Shown: positions 1 through 10,329 of the stretch, in pieces
How the letters are laid out: every line of letters begins with the position of its first letter
Position numbering within the stretch: position 1 is the first letter of the stretch
Assembly: GCF_026627445.1 (NCBI RefSeq)
Contig: NZ_JAPNLJ010000017.1
Coordinates: 102,723 to 166,722 of the forward strand
Length of the DNA: 64,000 bases
Reading direction: 5' to 3'
Source of the DNA: Streptomyces sp. H27-H1
GTDB taxonomy: Bacteria > Actinomycetota > Actinomycetes > Streptomycetales > Streptomycetaceae
Notes under the pieces: generated by a model
Seen by the model: the letters and a program-made list of their open reading frames with translations, nothing else
Databases searched by the model: none
What the model was told of the DNA's origin: nothing
Program-made: the position numbers and the translations under genes

Positions 1-26
1 GACTGCACCGGGTTAACGTTGCTCAA

Positions 27-1294
27 GTGTTTGGAACCGTCAACACCTATCGCAAAGTCATCGCCCTGACCGGGCCCCTTCTCCCGATCATCTCCTTCTT
101 CGCACGAATGCCCGTCGCGATGTCGCAGTTCGGCAGCGTTCTGCTGGTCGCGGAGACCAGTGGCTCGCTCGCCACCGCGGGCATAGTCGGCGGCACCCTC
201 TCCGCCGGACAGGTGGTCTTCGGACCCGTCCTGGGCCGGCTCGCCGACCGGTACGGCCAGCGTCCCGTCGTCCTGACGGCCGCCGCGGTCAACGCGGTGG
301 CGACCGCCGCCCTGGTGGCCGGGGCACTCTCCGGCCTCGCGACCGTCCCGCTCGCCGCGATCGGCGCCGTCACCGGGGCCTCCGTCCCGCTGATCGGACC
401 CCTCGCCCGTACCCGTTCCGTGGCCCTGGCCCACCGTGCCAAGGCCGACGAAGGCGTCGTGGGCGCCATCCACTCCCTCGAAGGCACCCTGGACGAGGTC
501 TCCTTCGTCTTCGGGCCCGCCCTCGTGGGGCTGGCCACCCTCGTCGCGCACCCGGCCGTGGCCCTCGGCGGGGCGGCCGCCATCGTCGCCGTCTTCGGCA
601 CCTTCTACGCGCTGCACCCGACCGCCGCCGTCACGGCCGGAGCTCCCACCGGGAGCCGCCGCGAGAAGGAGCGCTCCCGGATCCGCCCGCCGCGCGTGGT
701 CTTCGCGATACGGGGCTCCCTCGCCCTCCAGGGCGCCATGTTCGGCGCCTGCCAGGCCGGGATCGCCGCCCTCACCGCACAGTTGGGCGTCCCCGGCCAG
801 GCCGGCATCGTCTACGCGGCCATGGGCGTCGTCAGTGCCGCCGTCGGGCTCTCGCTCGGCGCGCTGCCCGCCCGCTTCGGACTGCGGCTGCGCTGGCGGG
901 TGGCCACGGCCGCCGCGCTCGTACTCTCCGTACCGCTGCTCTTCACGAACACCCTGTGGCCGCTGTACGTGGTCGTCACCGTGCTCGGAGCCGCCTACGC
1001 CCCGCACCTGATCACCGCCTTCGCCATCACCGAGCGCGCGGTGACCCCGTCCCGGCTCGCCGAGGCGATGGCCTTCGCGGCCAGTTCGCTCGTCGCCGGC
1101 CAGGCCGCCTCGCTGGCCGTCGCCGGGCGGCTCGCCGAGTGGTACGGGCCCGCCGCGGCCTTCGCGGTGGCCGTGGGGGCGGCCGCCCTGTGCCTGGTCC
1201 TGGCCCTGGTCACCCGGGTGCCCCCGGGCCGTACGCACGCCCCGGCGGCTTCCGTCGGGCGTGCCCGCACGGAAGCCGTCCTGGGAGGCGCCGC

Positions 1295-1310
<16 letters not shown>
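27..1310 (+). CDS. MFS transporter
   Basis: Predicted 12-helix major facilitator superfamily permease, probably a drug or metabolite exporter in the cytoplasmic membrane. Hydrophobic segments alternate along the full 427 residues, with the MFS loop motif between helices 2 and 3 visible as GRLADRYGQRP near residue 72. A charged central loop (TGSRREKERSRIRP, about residue 207) separates the two six-helix halves. The given start is GTG and lacks a convincing ribosome-binding site; the frame is open to the left edge of the window, so the true start may lie outside. The last 16 bases overlap convergently with glgX. Substrate cannot be told from sequence. Confidence 0.85.
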
Positions 1311-3409
<2,099 letters not shown>

Positions 3410-3744
3410 AGGAAACGACTCTTCCCCTCCGTGTCGGGCTGATCCGGCATGGACCACGTCATCCAGATCTTCCCCGAAAGAGGGCTCTCACGCGGGGACT
3501 TGGGAGGGTCCTACCGGGTGACCCGGAGAGCTGATAAGAGGGTCGGCGGACCATGGTGAGATCCGACTGTGGGGAGATCCGGTCGTCGGTACAGCAGATA
3601 ATGAGCCAACGGACTGACCGCGTACGGGTCATGGGCCCGCATCGGGCCGCGGTGGCCCGCATCGGGCTGCAGGGTGCCGCGCACGCGGAGTACCCTTCCG
3701 TGATCACTGGAGACGGGCGTCCAGACGCAGGAGGCGGTGCACGG
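3410..3744. other. Divergent intergenic region glgX / HEPN gene
   Basis: Non-coding spacer of 335 bases between two divergent genes. It contains two copies of the palindrome GCCCGcatCGGGC at 3635-3647 and 3655-3667, exactly 20 bp apart, which could be a regulator site or two small hairpins. A weak -10-like TACCCT lies at 3691. An AGGAGG at 3729 serves the downstream gene. No small ORF here looks real. Confidence 0.5.
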
Positions 3745-5025
3745 GTGAGCTCGGGAGGTCTGGAGCTGCCCCCTGGTGACAGCGGTCACGAGGGCGGCCC
3801 GGCGGACGCCGCGGGCGGTGTGTCCGGCGCGATCCCCGCCGGGGCCGTGTCGCTGGCCCCGCCGGAGGCCGGTGGGACCGGAAAGGCGCAGGCCGGAGCC
3901 GGGGCCGAGCTGGACTGGGGCGCGGACGCCTGGAGCGAGGTCCGGACCCGGGCCCAGCGCGCCGGCCGTGCGTACATCTGGCTGAACCTGATCGAACAGC
4001 GGTTGCGGTCCGTGGTCGGAGCGGTGCTCCGGCCCGTCTACGAGCCCGTGCACGGCGGCGACGACTGGGTGGTGGCGGCCGCGGGCCCCGCCGGCCAGGA
4101 GTGGGTGCAGCGCGCGGTCGCCGTACGCGAGGTCAGCCGCCGCAAGGGCTACCTGCTGGACTCCGCCGACGACAACGTGCTGAGCTTCCTCACCCTGCCG
4201 CAGCTGCGCGAACTGATGGTCCAGCACTGGCCCTGCTTCGAGCCGTACTTCGACGACCGGCGCGAGATCGAGCAGGCGCTGGACGAGCTGGAGGTCACGC
4301 GCAACGTCGTCTCGCGCAACCGGGCCCTGTCGCGGCCGGTCCTTGAACAGGCCGAGCGTGCGTCGGCGCGGCTGCTGGAGGTGCTGGGCGGCGGCGCGGG
4401 TTCGCCGGCGGCGGACCGGCTGCCCATCGACGCGGTCGAGGACCTGGTCGGCGACCGGTACGCGGACGTCATCTCCGTCCACCCGGACCGGGTGCGGCTG
4501 CAGCGCCAGCTCCCCGCAGAAGACCTGTTCGGCGGCGCCCGGCGGCTCGACGCCATCGGCATCGGGCTCAACCTGCTGGTCCAGAACTTCTCCGGCCGAA
4601 GACTCGTACGCCTCACCGAGGCCGGCTGCCGGGTGCGGCTGCTGTTCCTGAACCCGGCGAGCAGCGCCGTCAAACGGCGCGAGCGGGAGCTGGGGCTGCG
4701 CAAGGGCGAGCTGAGCCGGTCGGTGGAGATGAACATCCTGCACGTGCGACGGGTCCGGGCGGGCCTGCGCGACGCCTCGGGCTTCGAGATCCACGTCTTC
4801 GACGAGACCCCGCGCTTCACCGCCTACCTGGTGGAGGGCGAGTCCTCGGGCATCGCGGTGGTCCAGTCGTACCTGCGCCGGGCCCGGGGCATGGAGGCGC
4901 CGGTCCTGGTCCTGCGGGGCGGGGGGCGGGCCGCGCAGGCGCGGCCGGACCACGAGCACGGGCTGTTCCCGACCTACCGCGAGGAATTCGAGTCGATCTG
5001 GCAGGACTCCCGCCCGGTGTCGTGA
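3745..5025 (+). CDS. SAV2148-family HEPN domain-containing protein
   Basis: Conserved streptomycete protein of about 426 residues recognised as the SAV2148 family, which carries a HEPN-type helical domain. A low-complexity acidic/Gly-Ala N-terminus (about 55 residues) precedes the conserved body starting at ELDWGADAWSEVRTRAQRAGRAYIW. Two parts are visible: a helical segment with DSADDNVLSFLTLPQLRELM, and a C-terminal alpha/beta part (RVRLLFLNPASSAVKRRERELGL, and FHVFDETPRFTAYL-like text) resembling a phospholipase-D-like or nucleotidyl sensing fold. I chose the GTG at 3745 because AGGAGG lies 11 bases upstream; the frame is open further upstream to 3553 but that text is not protein-like. Function unknown; HEPN domains in general are often RNases or stress sensors, but I cannot see a definite RxxxxH catalytic motif. 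Confidence 0.8.
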   Translation: MSSGGLELPPGDSGHEGGPADAAGGVSGAIPAGAVSLAPPEAGGTGKAQAGAGAELDWGADAWSEVRTRAQRAGRAYIWLNLIEQRLRSVVGAVLRPVYEPVHGGDDWVVAAAGPAGQEWVQRAVAVREVSRRKGYLLDSADDNVLSFLTLPQLRELMVQHWPCFEPYFDDRREIEQALDELEVTRNVVSRNRALSRPVLEQAERASARLLEVLGGGAGSPAADRLPIDAVEDLVGDRYADVISVHPDRVRLQRQLPAEDLFGGARRLDAIGIGLNLLVQNFSGRRLVRLTEAGCRVRLLFLNPASSAVKRRERELGLRKGELSRSVEMNILHVRRVRAGLRDASGFEIHVFDETPRFTAYLVEGESSGIAVVQSYLRRARGMEAPVLVLRGGGRAAQARPDHEHGLFPTYREEFESIWQDSRPVS

Positions 5026-5117
5026 TCGCGGTCGTCGGCCCCCGGCGGCCGGCCTGTCAGTGGCCCGTGTCAGGCTGAAAGCCGTTGACGTAGAGGGACG
5101 GGTACGGGGGGCACGCG

Positions 5118-5861
5118 ATGGGGGACTGGGCCGGGGACTGGATGGGGGACTGGCACGGCGGGCCGATGGTGGCCTTCGACCTGGAGACCACGGGGACCGA
5201 CATCGAGTCCGACCGTATCGTGACGGCGGCCGTCGTGGCGGTCGGGCCGGACGGGCAGGTGATGCGGGAGCGGACCTGGCTGGTCGACCCGGGAGTGCCC
5301 ATCCCGGAGGAGGCCTCGGCCATCCACGGCATCTCCACGGATCACGCCCGCTCCCGGGGGATGGCGGCGGCCGCGGCGATCGAGGAGATCGCCCAGACGC
5401 TGGTGGAGGCACTGAGCTCGGGAACCCCGCTGGTGGTGATGAACGCGCGGTACGACCTGACCCTGCTGGACCGCGAGTGCCGCCGCCACGGGATCCGTCC
5501 GCTGGGCGAGCGCTGGCCGGGGCAGCCCGCGCCGCCCGTCATCGACCCCCTCGTCCTGGACAAGCACGCGGACCGGTACCGCAAGGGCAGGAGGACCCTC
5601 CAGGCCCTCTGCGAGCACTACGGCGTGACCCTGGAAGCGGCGCACGACGCGGGCGCGGACGCGCTCGCGGCGGCCCGCGCCGCCCGGCGGATGGGGGCCG
5701 CCCACGCGGCGATAGGGGCGGTCGCCCTGGCGGACCTGCACGAGCTGCAGATACGCGCGGCGGCCGAGCAGGCGGCCTCGCTGCAGAGCTACCTGCGGCG
5801 CACCTCGGACCCCGAGGCGATAGTCGAGCGGGCCTGGCCCGTCGTGCCGTACCGGGTCTGA
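5118..5861 (+). CDS. DEDDh 3'-5' exonuclease (DnaQ/epsilon-like)
   Basis: Single-domain exonuclease of the DnaQ superfamily, 247 residues. ExoI motif AFDLETTGTDIESD supplies Asp21 and Glu23; ExoII is NARYDLTLLDREC; ExoIII is AAHDAGADALAA with the His and Asp of the DEDDh subtype. It lacks polymerase or helicase domains, so it is a stand-alone nuclease; some relatives act in DNA repair or RNA turnover. The N-terminus has three GDW tripeptides (MGDWAGDWMGDW), encoded by an almost repeated GGGGGACTGG, which looks like local sequence slippage. A run of G residues 7 bases upstream may serve as ribosome-binding site. Confidence 0.88.
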   Translation: MGDWAGDWMGDWHGGPMVAFDLETTGTDIESDRIVTAAVVAVGPDGQVMRERTWLVDPGVPIPEEASAIHGISTDHARSRGMAAAAAIEEIAQTLVEALSSGTPLVVMNARYDLTLLDRECRRHGIRPLGERWPGQPAPPVIDPLVLDKHADRYRKGRRTLQALCEHYGVTLEAAHDAGADALAAARAARRMGAAHAAIGAVALADLHELQIRAAAEQAASLQSYLRRTSDPEAIVERAWPVVPYRV

Positions 5862-5876
5862 CGGGGCCCTCGCTGG

Positions 5877-6060
5877 TGCTGTGACCGGAAAGGTTCACCG
5901 TGTCGCGGTGCCCGGCACGGCACCTCTCCCCCAGCTACCGCTGGGAGGTGCCCCCTGCGTTGTCGGACCACGCCGGTACGTCCAGTACGGGTCGTGGTCC
6001 TCCGCCTCGCGATGCACCGCACCAGACACCGCGACCCGGCAAACCTTCCCGGCCACAGCA
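5877..6060. repeat. Structured dispersed repeat with terminal inverted repeats (MITE-like)
   Basis: Non-coding element of about 190 bp. The left end (5877-5900) and the right end (6037-6060) are 24-base inverted repeats, TGCTGTGACCGGAAAGGTT versus TGCTGTGGCCGGGAAGGTT, matching at about 20 of 24 positions. Inside them a second pair matches perfectly: GTCGCGGTG at 5902-5910 with CACCGCGAC at 6027-6035. Further nested pairs occur inside: GGCACCTC with GAGGTGCC flanking CAGCtaccGCTG, and GGACCACG with CGTGGTCC. The transcript could fold into a long branched hairpin. A half-copy lies at 22994-23017. I recall similar sequences scattered in Streptomyces genomes; no transposase is encoded. Confidence 0.75.
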
Positions 6061-6063
6061 GCA

Positions 6064-6621
6064 CTAGCGCAGCAGCCAGTCCCGGGTGAGCTCCATGACC
6101 TCGGCCCGGCTGCGGGTCCCGTGGTCGGCCGCCATGAAGTGGCCCGCGATCCGCAGGGAGTAGAACATCGTGGACCGCACCTCGACGTCGTCCCCGTCGG
6201 GGCAGAACGCGCCGAACAGCGAACGCAGGTAGTTCATCCGGAGGTTGTCGACGCGCCGCATCCGCTGCGCGACGGACGGCTCGCGCCGGGCCCAGTCGCG
6301 GACCGCGAGCTCGACGGCGACGGCCCGCGCCGGCTCTTCCGAGGCCGCGACGATCGAGAACAGCCGCTTCAGCTTGGCCCTGGGCTCGCCGCCCGCGGCC
6401 TCCACCTGTTCGATCACGGCCCCGGCGGACTCCCGCTCCCAGGTGTCGAGCATCTCGGCGATCAGCGCGTCCCGGTTGCCGAAGTGCCCGTAGAAGCCGC
6501 CCTTGCTGACGCCGAGCACCTGCGCGAGCGCCTCGATCCGCACGGCCTGCGGTCCTCCGGCGGCCAGGGCGCGCAGCCCCTCCTCGATCCAGCCGCCGCG
6601 CGGCGTTCGGGTCGCGCCCAC
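6064..6621 (-). CDS. TetR/AcrR family transcriptional regulator
   Basis: 185-residue one-component repressor. The N-terminal TetR helix-turn-helix is plain: IEALAQVLGVSKGGFYGHFGNRDALIAEML. The C-terminal ligand domain is unspecific. It is divergently transcribed from a DUF2867 gene, and two matching palindromes lie in the spacer, so it very probably represses itself and that gene. Its TAG stop codon coincides with the edge of the repeat element at 5877-6060 (TAGTGCTGCTGTGG on the minus strand). Confidence 0.92.
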   Translation of the reverse strand: MGATRTPRGGWIEEGLRALAAGGPQAVRIEALAQVLGVSKGGFYGHFGNRDALIAEMLDTWERESAGAVIEQVEAAGGEPRAKLKRLFSIVAASEEPARAVAVELAVRDWARREPSVAQRMRRVDNLRMNYLRSLFGAFCPDGDDVEVRSTMFYSLRIAGHFMAADHGTRSRAEVMELTRDWLLR

Positions 6622-6650
6622 GAGATGGCTCCCCTCATACGCAGAAGAGA

Positions 6651-6670
6651 TCTATACGGTGCCGTATAGA
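6651..6670. promoter_or_regulatory. TetR operator 1
   Basis: Perfect 9-bp inverted repeat TCTATACGGTGCCGTATAGA with a 2-base centre, in the spacer between the divergent TetR and DUF2867 genes. Its core TATACG-N4-CGTATA recurs 36 bp away in operator 2. Confidence 0.75.
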
Positions 6671-6688
6671 TCGGTGCTAGCCTTCTTG

Positions 6689-6704
6689 TATACGGCAGCG
6701 TATA
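6689..6704. promoter_or_regulatory. TetR operator 2
   Basis: TATACGGCAGCGTATA, the same 6-4-6 inverted repeat as operator 1 with a different N4 centre. Centre-to-centre spacing is 36 bp. Two sites between divergent genes fit separate control of each promoter. Confidence 0.7.
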
Positions 6705-6747
6705 GACAGCGGCATCGGGACAGCGGCGCAGAGGCAGGGACTTGCCC

Positions 6748-7350
6748 ATGAGACTCCCCGGAACCACGCACACCGACCGGCCCTGGCGGATCCACGAGAT
6801 CGCCGGCGACTTCCGGGTCGAGGACGTGTGGGAACTCCCGACACCGGGCGGCCCGGACGATCTGGCACGCCTCGTGGAGCAGTTCGAGAAGGGCCGGGGC
6901 GATCACGGCGGCTCCCCGGTGGTGCGCACGCTCTTCGCGGTCCGCTGGAAGCTCGGGGCGCTGTTCGGCTGGGACGGGCCCGCCGGCGGCATCGGCGGCA
7001 GGGTGGCGAGCCTGCGGGACCGGCTGCCCGAGGACCTCCGAGGGAGCGCCGGCGATCCAGGGTCCGGCTCGTCCCCATTCACCGCCGTCTACCGGACGCA
7101 CGACGAGTGGGCAGCGGAGATCGCCAACCGGACCATGCACGGAATCCTGCACATCGGCTGGGTCCCCGACGAGGACGGAGCCGGCGGCTACCACGGCCGG
7201 ATGGCCGTCCTGGTGAAGCCGAACGGCCTCCTCGGCGCCGTCTACATGGCCGGCATCAAGCCCTTCCGCTACCTCGGGGTGTACCCGGCGCTGCTGCGCG
7301 GCATCGGCCGAGCGTGGCAGGCCGGACGCGAGGGCCCCGGCCCGGCCTGA
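6748..7350 (+). CDS. DUF2867 domain-containing protein
   Basis: About 200 residues; recognised as DUF2867 from the sequence order WRIHEIAGDFRVEDVWELP near the start, then WKLGALFGWD, and a C-terminal half with YHGRMAVLVKPNGLLGAVYM. DUF2867 proteins have a SRPBCC/START-like fold and often sit next to NAD-dependent epimerases; here the partner is a divergent TetR regulator. ATG at 6748 follows GAGGCAGGGA. Function unknown; a small lipophilic ligand is a reasonable guess. Confidence 0.85.
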   Translation: MRLPGTTHTDRPWRIHEIAGDFRVEDVWELPTPGGPDDLARLVEQFEKGRGDHGGSPVVRTLFAVRWKLGALFGWDGPAGGIGGRVASLRDRLPEDLRGSAGDPGSGSSPFTAVYRTHDEWAAEIANRTMHGILHIGWVPDEDGAGGYHGRMAVLVKPNGLLGAVYMAGIKPFRYLGVYPALLRGIGRAWQAGREGPGPA

Positions 7351-7370
7351 GCGTCGCCCGGGGCGCCGAA

Positions 7371-8009
7371 TCAGCTTTCCGGCCACCGGTCGCGGTAGAC
7401 GACGTGGAGCCCGCTGCCCGCGGCGACGGAGTTGTCGCCATGGCTCATCCGCGTGCAGTAGTGCTGATGGTCGGGGTGGGCCAGGACGTAGCCGGGAGCC
7501 CGGTGGGCGACGTCGGCGAAGAGCCACGCGGTGTCGGCGAACACCCGGGCGCTCCCCGTCAGGAACAGCGTTCCGGCGCGCAAGTGCTGGTGGAAGCGGT
7601 CCCGGTTCTCTTTGTGGTGGCGCTGCGGCCAGGGGTCGGCCGACAGGTCCCGGGGAGCCGGCCCGGGGAGCCTCGCGGTCTGCCGCAGGCCCGGGCCCAG
7701 CCGCGCCCGCAGCTCCTTCCAGCGCGAGGGTGCGAACTGGAGCGAGTGGTGCAGCAGGACGAGGTCGAGCCCCGGCTCTCCCGTCTCCGGGTCGGTGCGC
7801 CGCAGCGGGACGTGGACCAGGGAGCGCGGGGAGGTGGCGGCGAGCGACCACAGTCCGGCGATGAGCTGTGCGCCCTCCTGGTCCACCTGGGCATGCAGGT
7901 ACCGGTTGCCCTCGGACAGCGCCGCGCGGGCCGGCGGCCGGGCCGGGCGGATCACCTTGAACTCCGTGGGGCCGAGCCGGGCCCGGTGGATGGTGAGAAG
8001 CAGTTTCAT
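7371..8009 (-). CDS. Hypothetical protein
   Basis: 212-residue soluble protein that I do not recognise. It starts MKLLLTIHRARLGPTEFKV and contains a beta-rich N-terminus followed by a His/Arg-rich middle (PWPQRHHKENRDRFHQHLR). No signal peptide, membrane segment or catalytic motif is apparent. It lies 22 bases downstream of the phosphotransferase-like gene on the same strand and is probably co-transcribed with it. Third-position GC is normal for the region, which supports coding. Confidence 0.6.
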   Translation of the reverse strand: MKLLLTIHRARLGPTEFKVIRPARPPARAALSEGNRYLHAQVDQEGAQLIAGLWSLAATSPRSLVHVPLRRTDPETGEPGLDLVLLHHSLQFAPSRWKELRARLGPGLRQTARLPGPAPRDLSADPWPQRHHKENRDRFHQHLRAGTLFLTGSARVFADTAWLFADVAHRAPGYVLAHPDHQHYCTRMSHGDNSVAAGSGLHVVYRDRWPES

Positions 8010-8031
8010 GTGCGGAGATTGAACCGGGGCA

Positions 8032-8898
8032 CTAGAAGGCGTGCCAGCGGATTTCCGGGTCGCCCTCGCGCAGGGAGGCCACGCGGCGGCGGAATTCGGC
8101 CAGGGCCTTCGGGTTGGCCGGGGCGTGCTGGGAGACCCAGGCGCAGCTGGCCGTTTCGCGGGCTCCTCGCAGGACCGCGCAGCCCTCCCAGTCGCGCACG
8201 TCCCATCCGTACGCCGTCGCGAACGCCTCGTACGAATCGCCGGGCAGTCCGTACCGGTCGCGGGAGAGGGCCATCACCACCAGGTCGTGTTCCCGCAGGT
8301 CGGCGGAGACCGTCTCCAGGTCGACGAGGACCGGCCCGTCCGGGCCCACATGGACGTTGCGGGGCAGGGCGTCGCCGTGGATCGGACCCGGGGCGAGGTG
8401 GGGGGTGAGGGCCGCGACCTGGCCGGCGTACCCGTCGCGGCGGGACCGCAGGTAGGCCGCGTCGGCCGGATCGATCGCCTCGCCCGCCAGCCGCAGCCAG
8501 CGCTCCACCCCGCCCAGCAGATCGCGCGCGGGCAGTACGAAGGGGGGCGCGGGCAGGGCGTGGATCTGCCGCAGCAGCGCCGCGAGGTCCTCCGGGCCGG
8601 CCGGGCGGACCGCGTCGGGGAGTTGGTGCCACAGCGTCACCGGGTGCCCGTCCACCAGCCGGGGCCGCGGCTCGGCCGCGCGGACCGCCGGTACCCCGGA
8701 CTCCGCGAGCCAGCCCGCCACCGCGAGTTCGAGCTCGGCGCGCGGCAGCAGGGCCGCCTCCCGGCCGACCTTGGCGACCAGTCCGCTGCCGAGCGCGAAG
8801 ACGGCGTTCTCGCCGAGGGCCAGCAGTCGGGGGGCGGGCGACCCCGCCCGTGCCAGGCCCGCCGCCGTCAGGGCGTCCCTGGCCTGTGCCTCGTCCAT
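8032..8898 (-). CDS. Aminoglycoside/choline kinase-like phosphotransferase
   Basis: 288 residues with the APH/ChoK kinase fold. The catalytic loop is GPIHGDALPRNVHV (Asp and Asn of HGDxxxxN) and the metal-binding segment is VLVDLETVS. The N-terminal lobe has GENAVFALGSGLVAKVGR as nucleotide-binding strand pair. The length fits the phosphotransferase enzyme family (PF01636), whose members phosphorylate antibiotics, choline, or other small alcohols. It is divergent from the macrolide glycosyltransferase gene, so a resistance role is possible but unproven. ATG at 8898 is the first good start before the conserved body. Confidence 0.85.
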   Translation of the reverse strand: MDEAQARDALTAAGLARAGSPAPRLLALGENAVFALGSGLVAKVGREAALLPRAELELAVAGWLAESGVPAVRAAEPRPRLVDGHPVTLWHQLPDAVRPAGPEDLAALLRQIHALPAPPFVLPARDLLGGVERWLRLAGEAIDPADAAYLRSRRDGYAGQVAALTPHLAPGPIHGDALPRNVHVGPDGPVLVDLETVSADLREHDLVVMALSRDRYGLPGDSYEAFATAYGWDVRDWEGCAVLRGARETASCAWVSQHAPANPKALAEFRRRVASLREGDPEIRWHAF

Positions 8899-9046
8899 GC
8901 CGTCTCCGCAGTCCGTCCGTTTCCCCGGGTGTCCCGGGCGCCACCGGGCTGTCGCACGGGTGCTCTTGACCGGACAAGTTTCGCATCCCGGCCCGCCGTT
9001 CCCTCCTTGTCCCGCCCCGTCCTTCCCATCCCCTTTCTCGTATCGG

Positions 9047-9075
9047 TTGCACGAGACGTATCGTCTCGTTATCTT
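9047..9075 (+). promoter_or_regulatory. mgt promoter (leaderless)
   Basis: TTGCAC at 9047-9052 and TATCTT at 9070-9075 are separated by exactly 17 bp. Transcription would begin about 7 bases after the -10, which is at the ATG at 9082, so the mRNA is probably leaderless; indeed no ribosome-binding site precedes the ATG. The spacer is filled by the palindrome at 9051-9069. Confidence 0.65.
9051..9069. promoter_or_regulatory. TetR-type operator in mgt promoter
   Basis: ACGAGACGTATCGTCTCGT is a perfect inverted repeat with 8-bp arms and TAT centre. It occupies the -35/-10 spacer, so a bound dimer would block RNA polymerase. The form is typical of TetR-family sites. No TetR gene is adjacent; the repressor must be encoded elsewhere. 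Confidence 0.7.
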
Positions 9076-9081
9076 GGACGC

Positions 9082-10329
9082 ATGACCACGACCCCGAAGC
9101 CCGCCCACATCGCCATGTTCTCCATCGCCGCCGCCGGCCACGTGAACCCGAGCATCGAAGTGATCCGCGCACTGGTCGCCCGCGGCCACCGGGTCAGCTA
9201 CGCCATCCCCGCCGGCTACGCCGACAAGATCGCCGAGACCGGCGCCACCCCGGTGATCTGGAACTCCACCCTCCCCACCGAGGACGACCCCGAGGCGTGG
9301 GGCACCGAGCTCATCGACAACATCGAGCCCTTCCTCGACGACGCCGTCCAGGCGCTCCCACAGCTCGCCGCCGCCTTCACGGGCGACGAACCGGACCTCG
9401 TCCTCCACGACATCACCGCCTACCCGGCGATCGCCCTCGCCCACCGCTGGGGCGTACCCGCCGTATCCCTCTCCCCGAACCTGGTCGCCTGGACCGGTTA
9501 CGAGGAGGAGGTCGCCGAACCGATGTTCGCCGAACTGCGCGCCTCCGAGCGCGGGCAGGCGTACTACGCCCGGTTCCGGGCCTGGCTCGACGAGAACGGC
9601 ATCGACGAGGACAGCGACCGCTTCATCGGCCGTCCCCGCCGCAGCATCGTGCTCATCCCGCGCGCCCTGCAACCGCACGCCGACCGGGTCGACGAGGCCG
9701 TGTACACCTTCGTCGGCGCCTGCCAGGGCGACCGCAGCGCCACCCAGGGCACCTGGGCGCGCCCGGCCGCCGCGGCCGGGAAGAAGCTCCTCCTGGTCTC
9801 CCTCGGCTCCACCTTCACCAAGCAGCCGGCCTTCTACCGGGCCTGCGCCGAGGCCTTCGCCGAGCTGCCCGACTGGCACGTGGTGCTCCAGATCGGCAAG
9901 TTCACCGACGAGGCCGAGCTCGGCGAGATCCCCGCCAACGTGGAAGTCCACCGCTGGGTGGCGCAGTTGGACATCCTGCGCCAGGCCGACGCCTTCATCA
10001 CCCACGCCGGCGCCGGCGGCAGCCAGGAGGGGCTGGCCACCGGCACCCCGATGGTCGCGGTCCCGCAAGCCGTCGACCAGTTCGGCAACGCCGACATGCT
10101 GGCCGCCCTCGGCGTCGCCCGGCACGTCCCGATGGCCGAGGCCGACGCCGCGACCCTGCGCGAGGCCGTCCTCTCCCTCGTCGCAGACCCGGAGGTGGCC
10201 GCCCGCGCGCAGGCCATCCGCGTACAGATGGCCACCGAGGGTGGCACCCGGCAGGCCGTCGACCTGATCGAGGCCGAACTGTCCGCGTCGCCGGCACTGT
10301 CAGGGGGGAGCCCTATCGTGCAGGCATGA
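9082..10329 (+). CDS. mgt: Macrolide-inactivating glycosyltransferase (Mgt-like, GT1)
   Basis: 415-residue GT-B enzyme closely resembling streptomycete Mgt, which transfers glucose from UDP-glucose to the desosamine 2'-hydroxyl of macrolides. N-terminal acceptor domain begins HIAMFSIAAAGHVNPSIEVIR. The C-terminal donor domain shows LLLVSLGSTFTKQPAFYRAC, then VEVHRWVAQLDILRQADAFI and the hallmark HAGAGGSQEGLATGTPMVAVPQAVDQFGNA. Acts in the cytoplasm as self-protection or general resistance. Expression appears to be controlled by a TetR-type operator within a leaderless promoter. Its stop overlaps the next gene by 4 bases (ATGA). Confidence 0.92.
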   Translation: MTTTPKPAHIAMFSIAAAGHVNPSIEVIRALVARGHRVSYAIPAGYADKIAETGATPVIWNSTLPTEDDPEAWGTELIDNIEPFLDDAVQALPQLAAAFTGDEPDLVLHDITAYPAIALAHRWGVPAVSLSPNLVAWTGYEEEVAEPMFAELRASERGQAYYARFRAWLDENGIDEDSDRFIGRPRRSIVLIPRALQPHADRVDEAVYTFVGACQGDRSATQGTWARPAAAAGKKLLLVSLGSTFTKQPAFYRACAEAFAELPDWHVVLQIGKFTDEAELGEIPANVEVHRWVAQLDILRQADAFITHAGAGGSQEGLATGTPMVAVPQAVDQFGNADMLAALGVARHVPMAEADAATLREAVLSLVADPEVAARAQAIRVQMATEGGTRQAVDLIEAELSASPALSGGSPIVQA

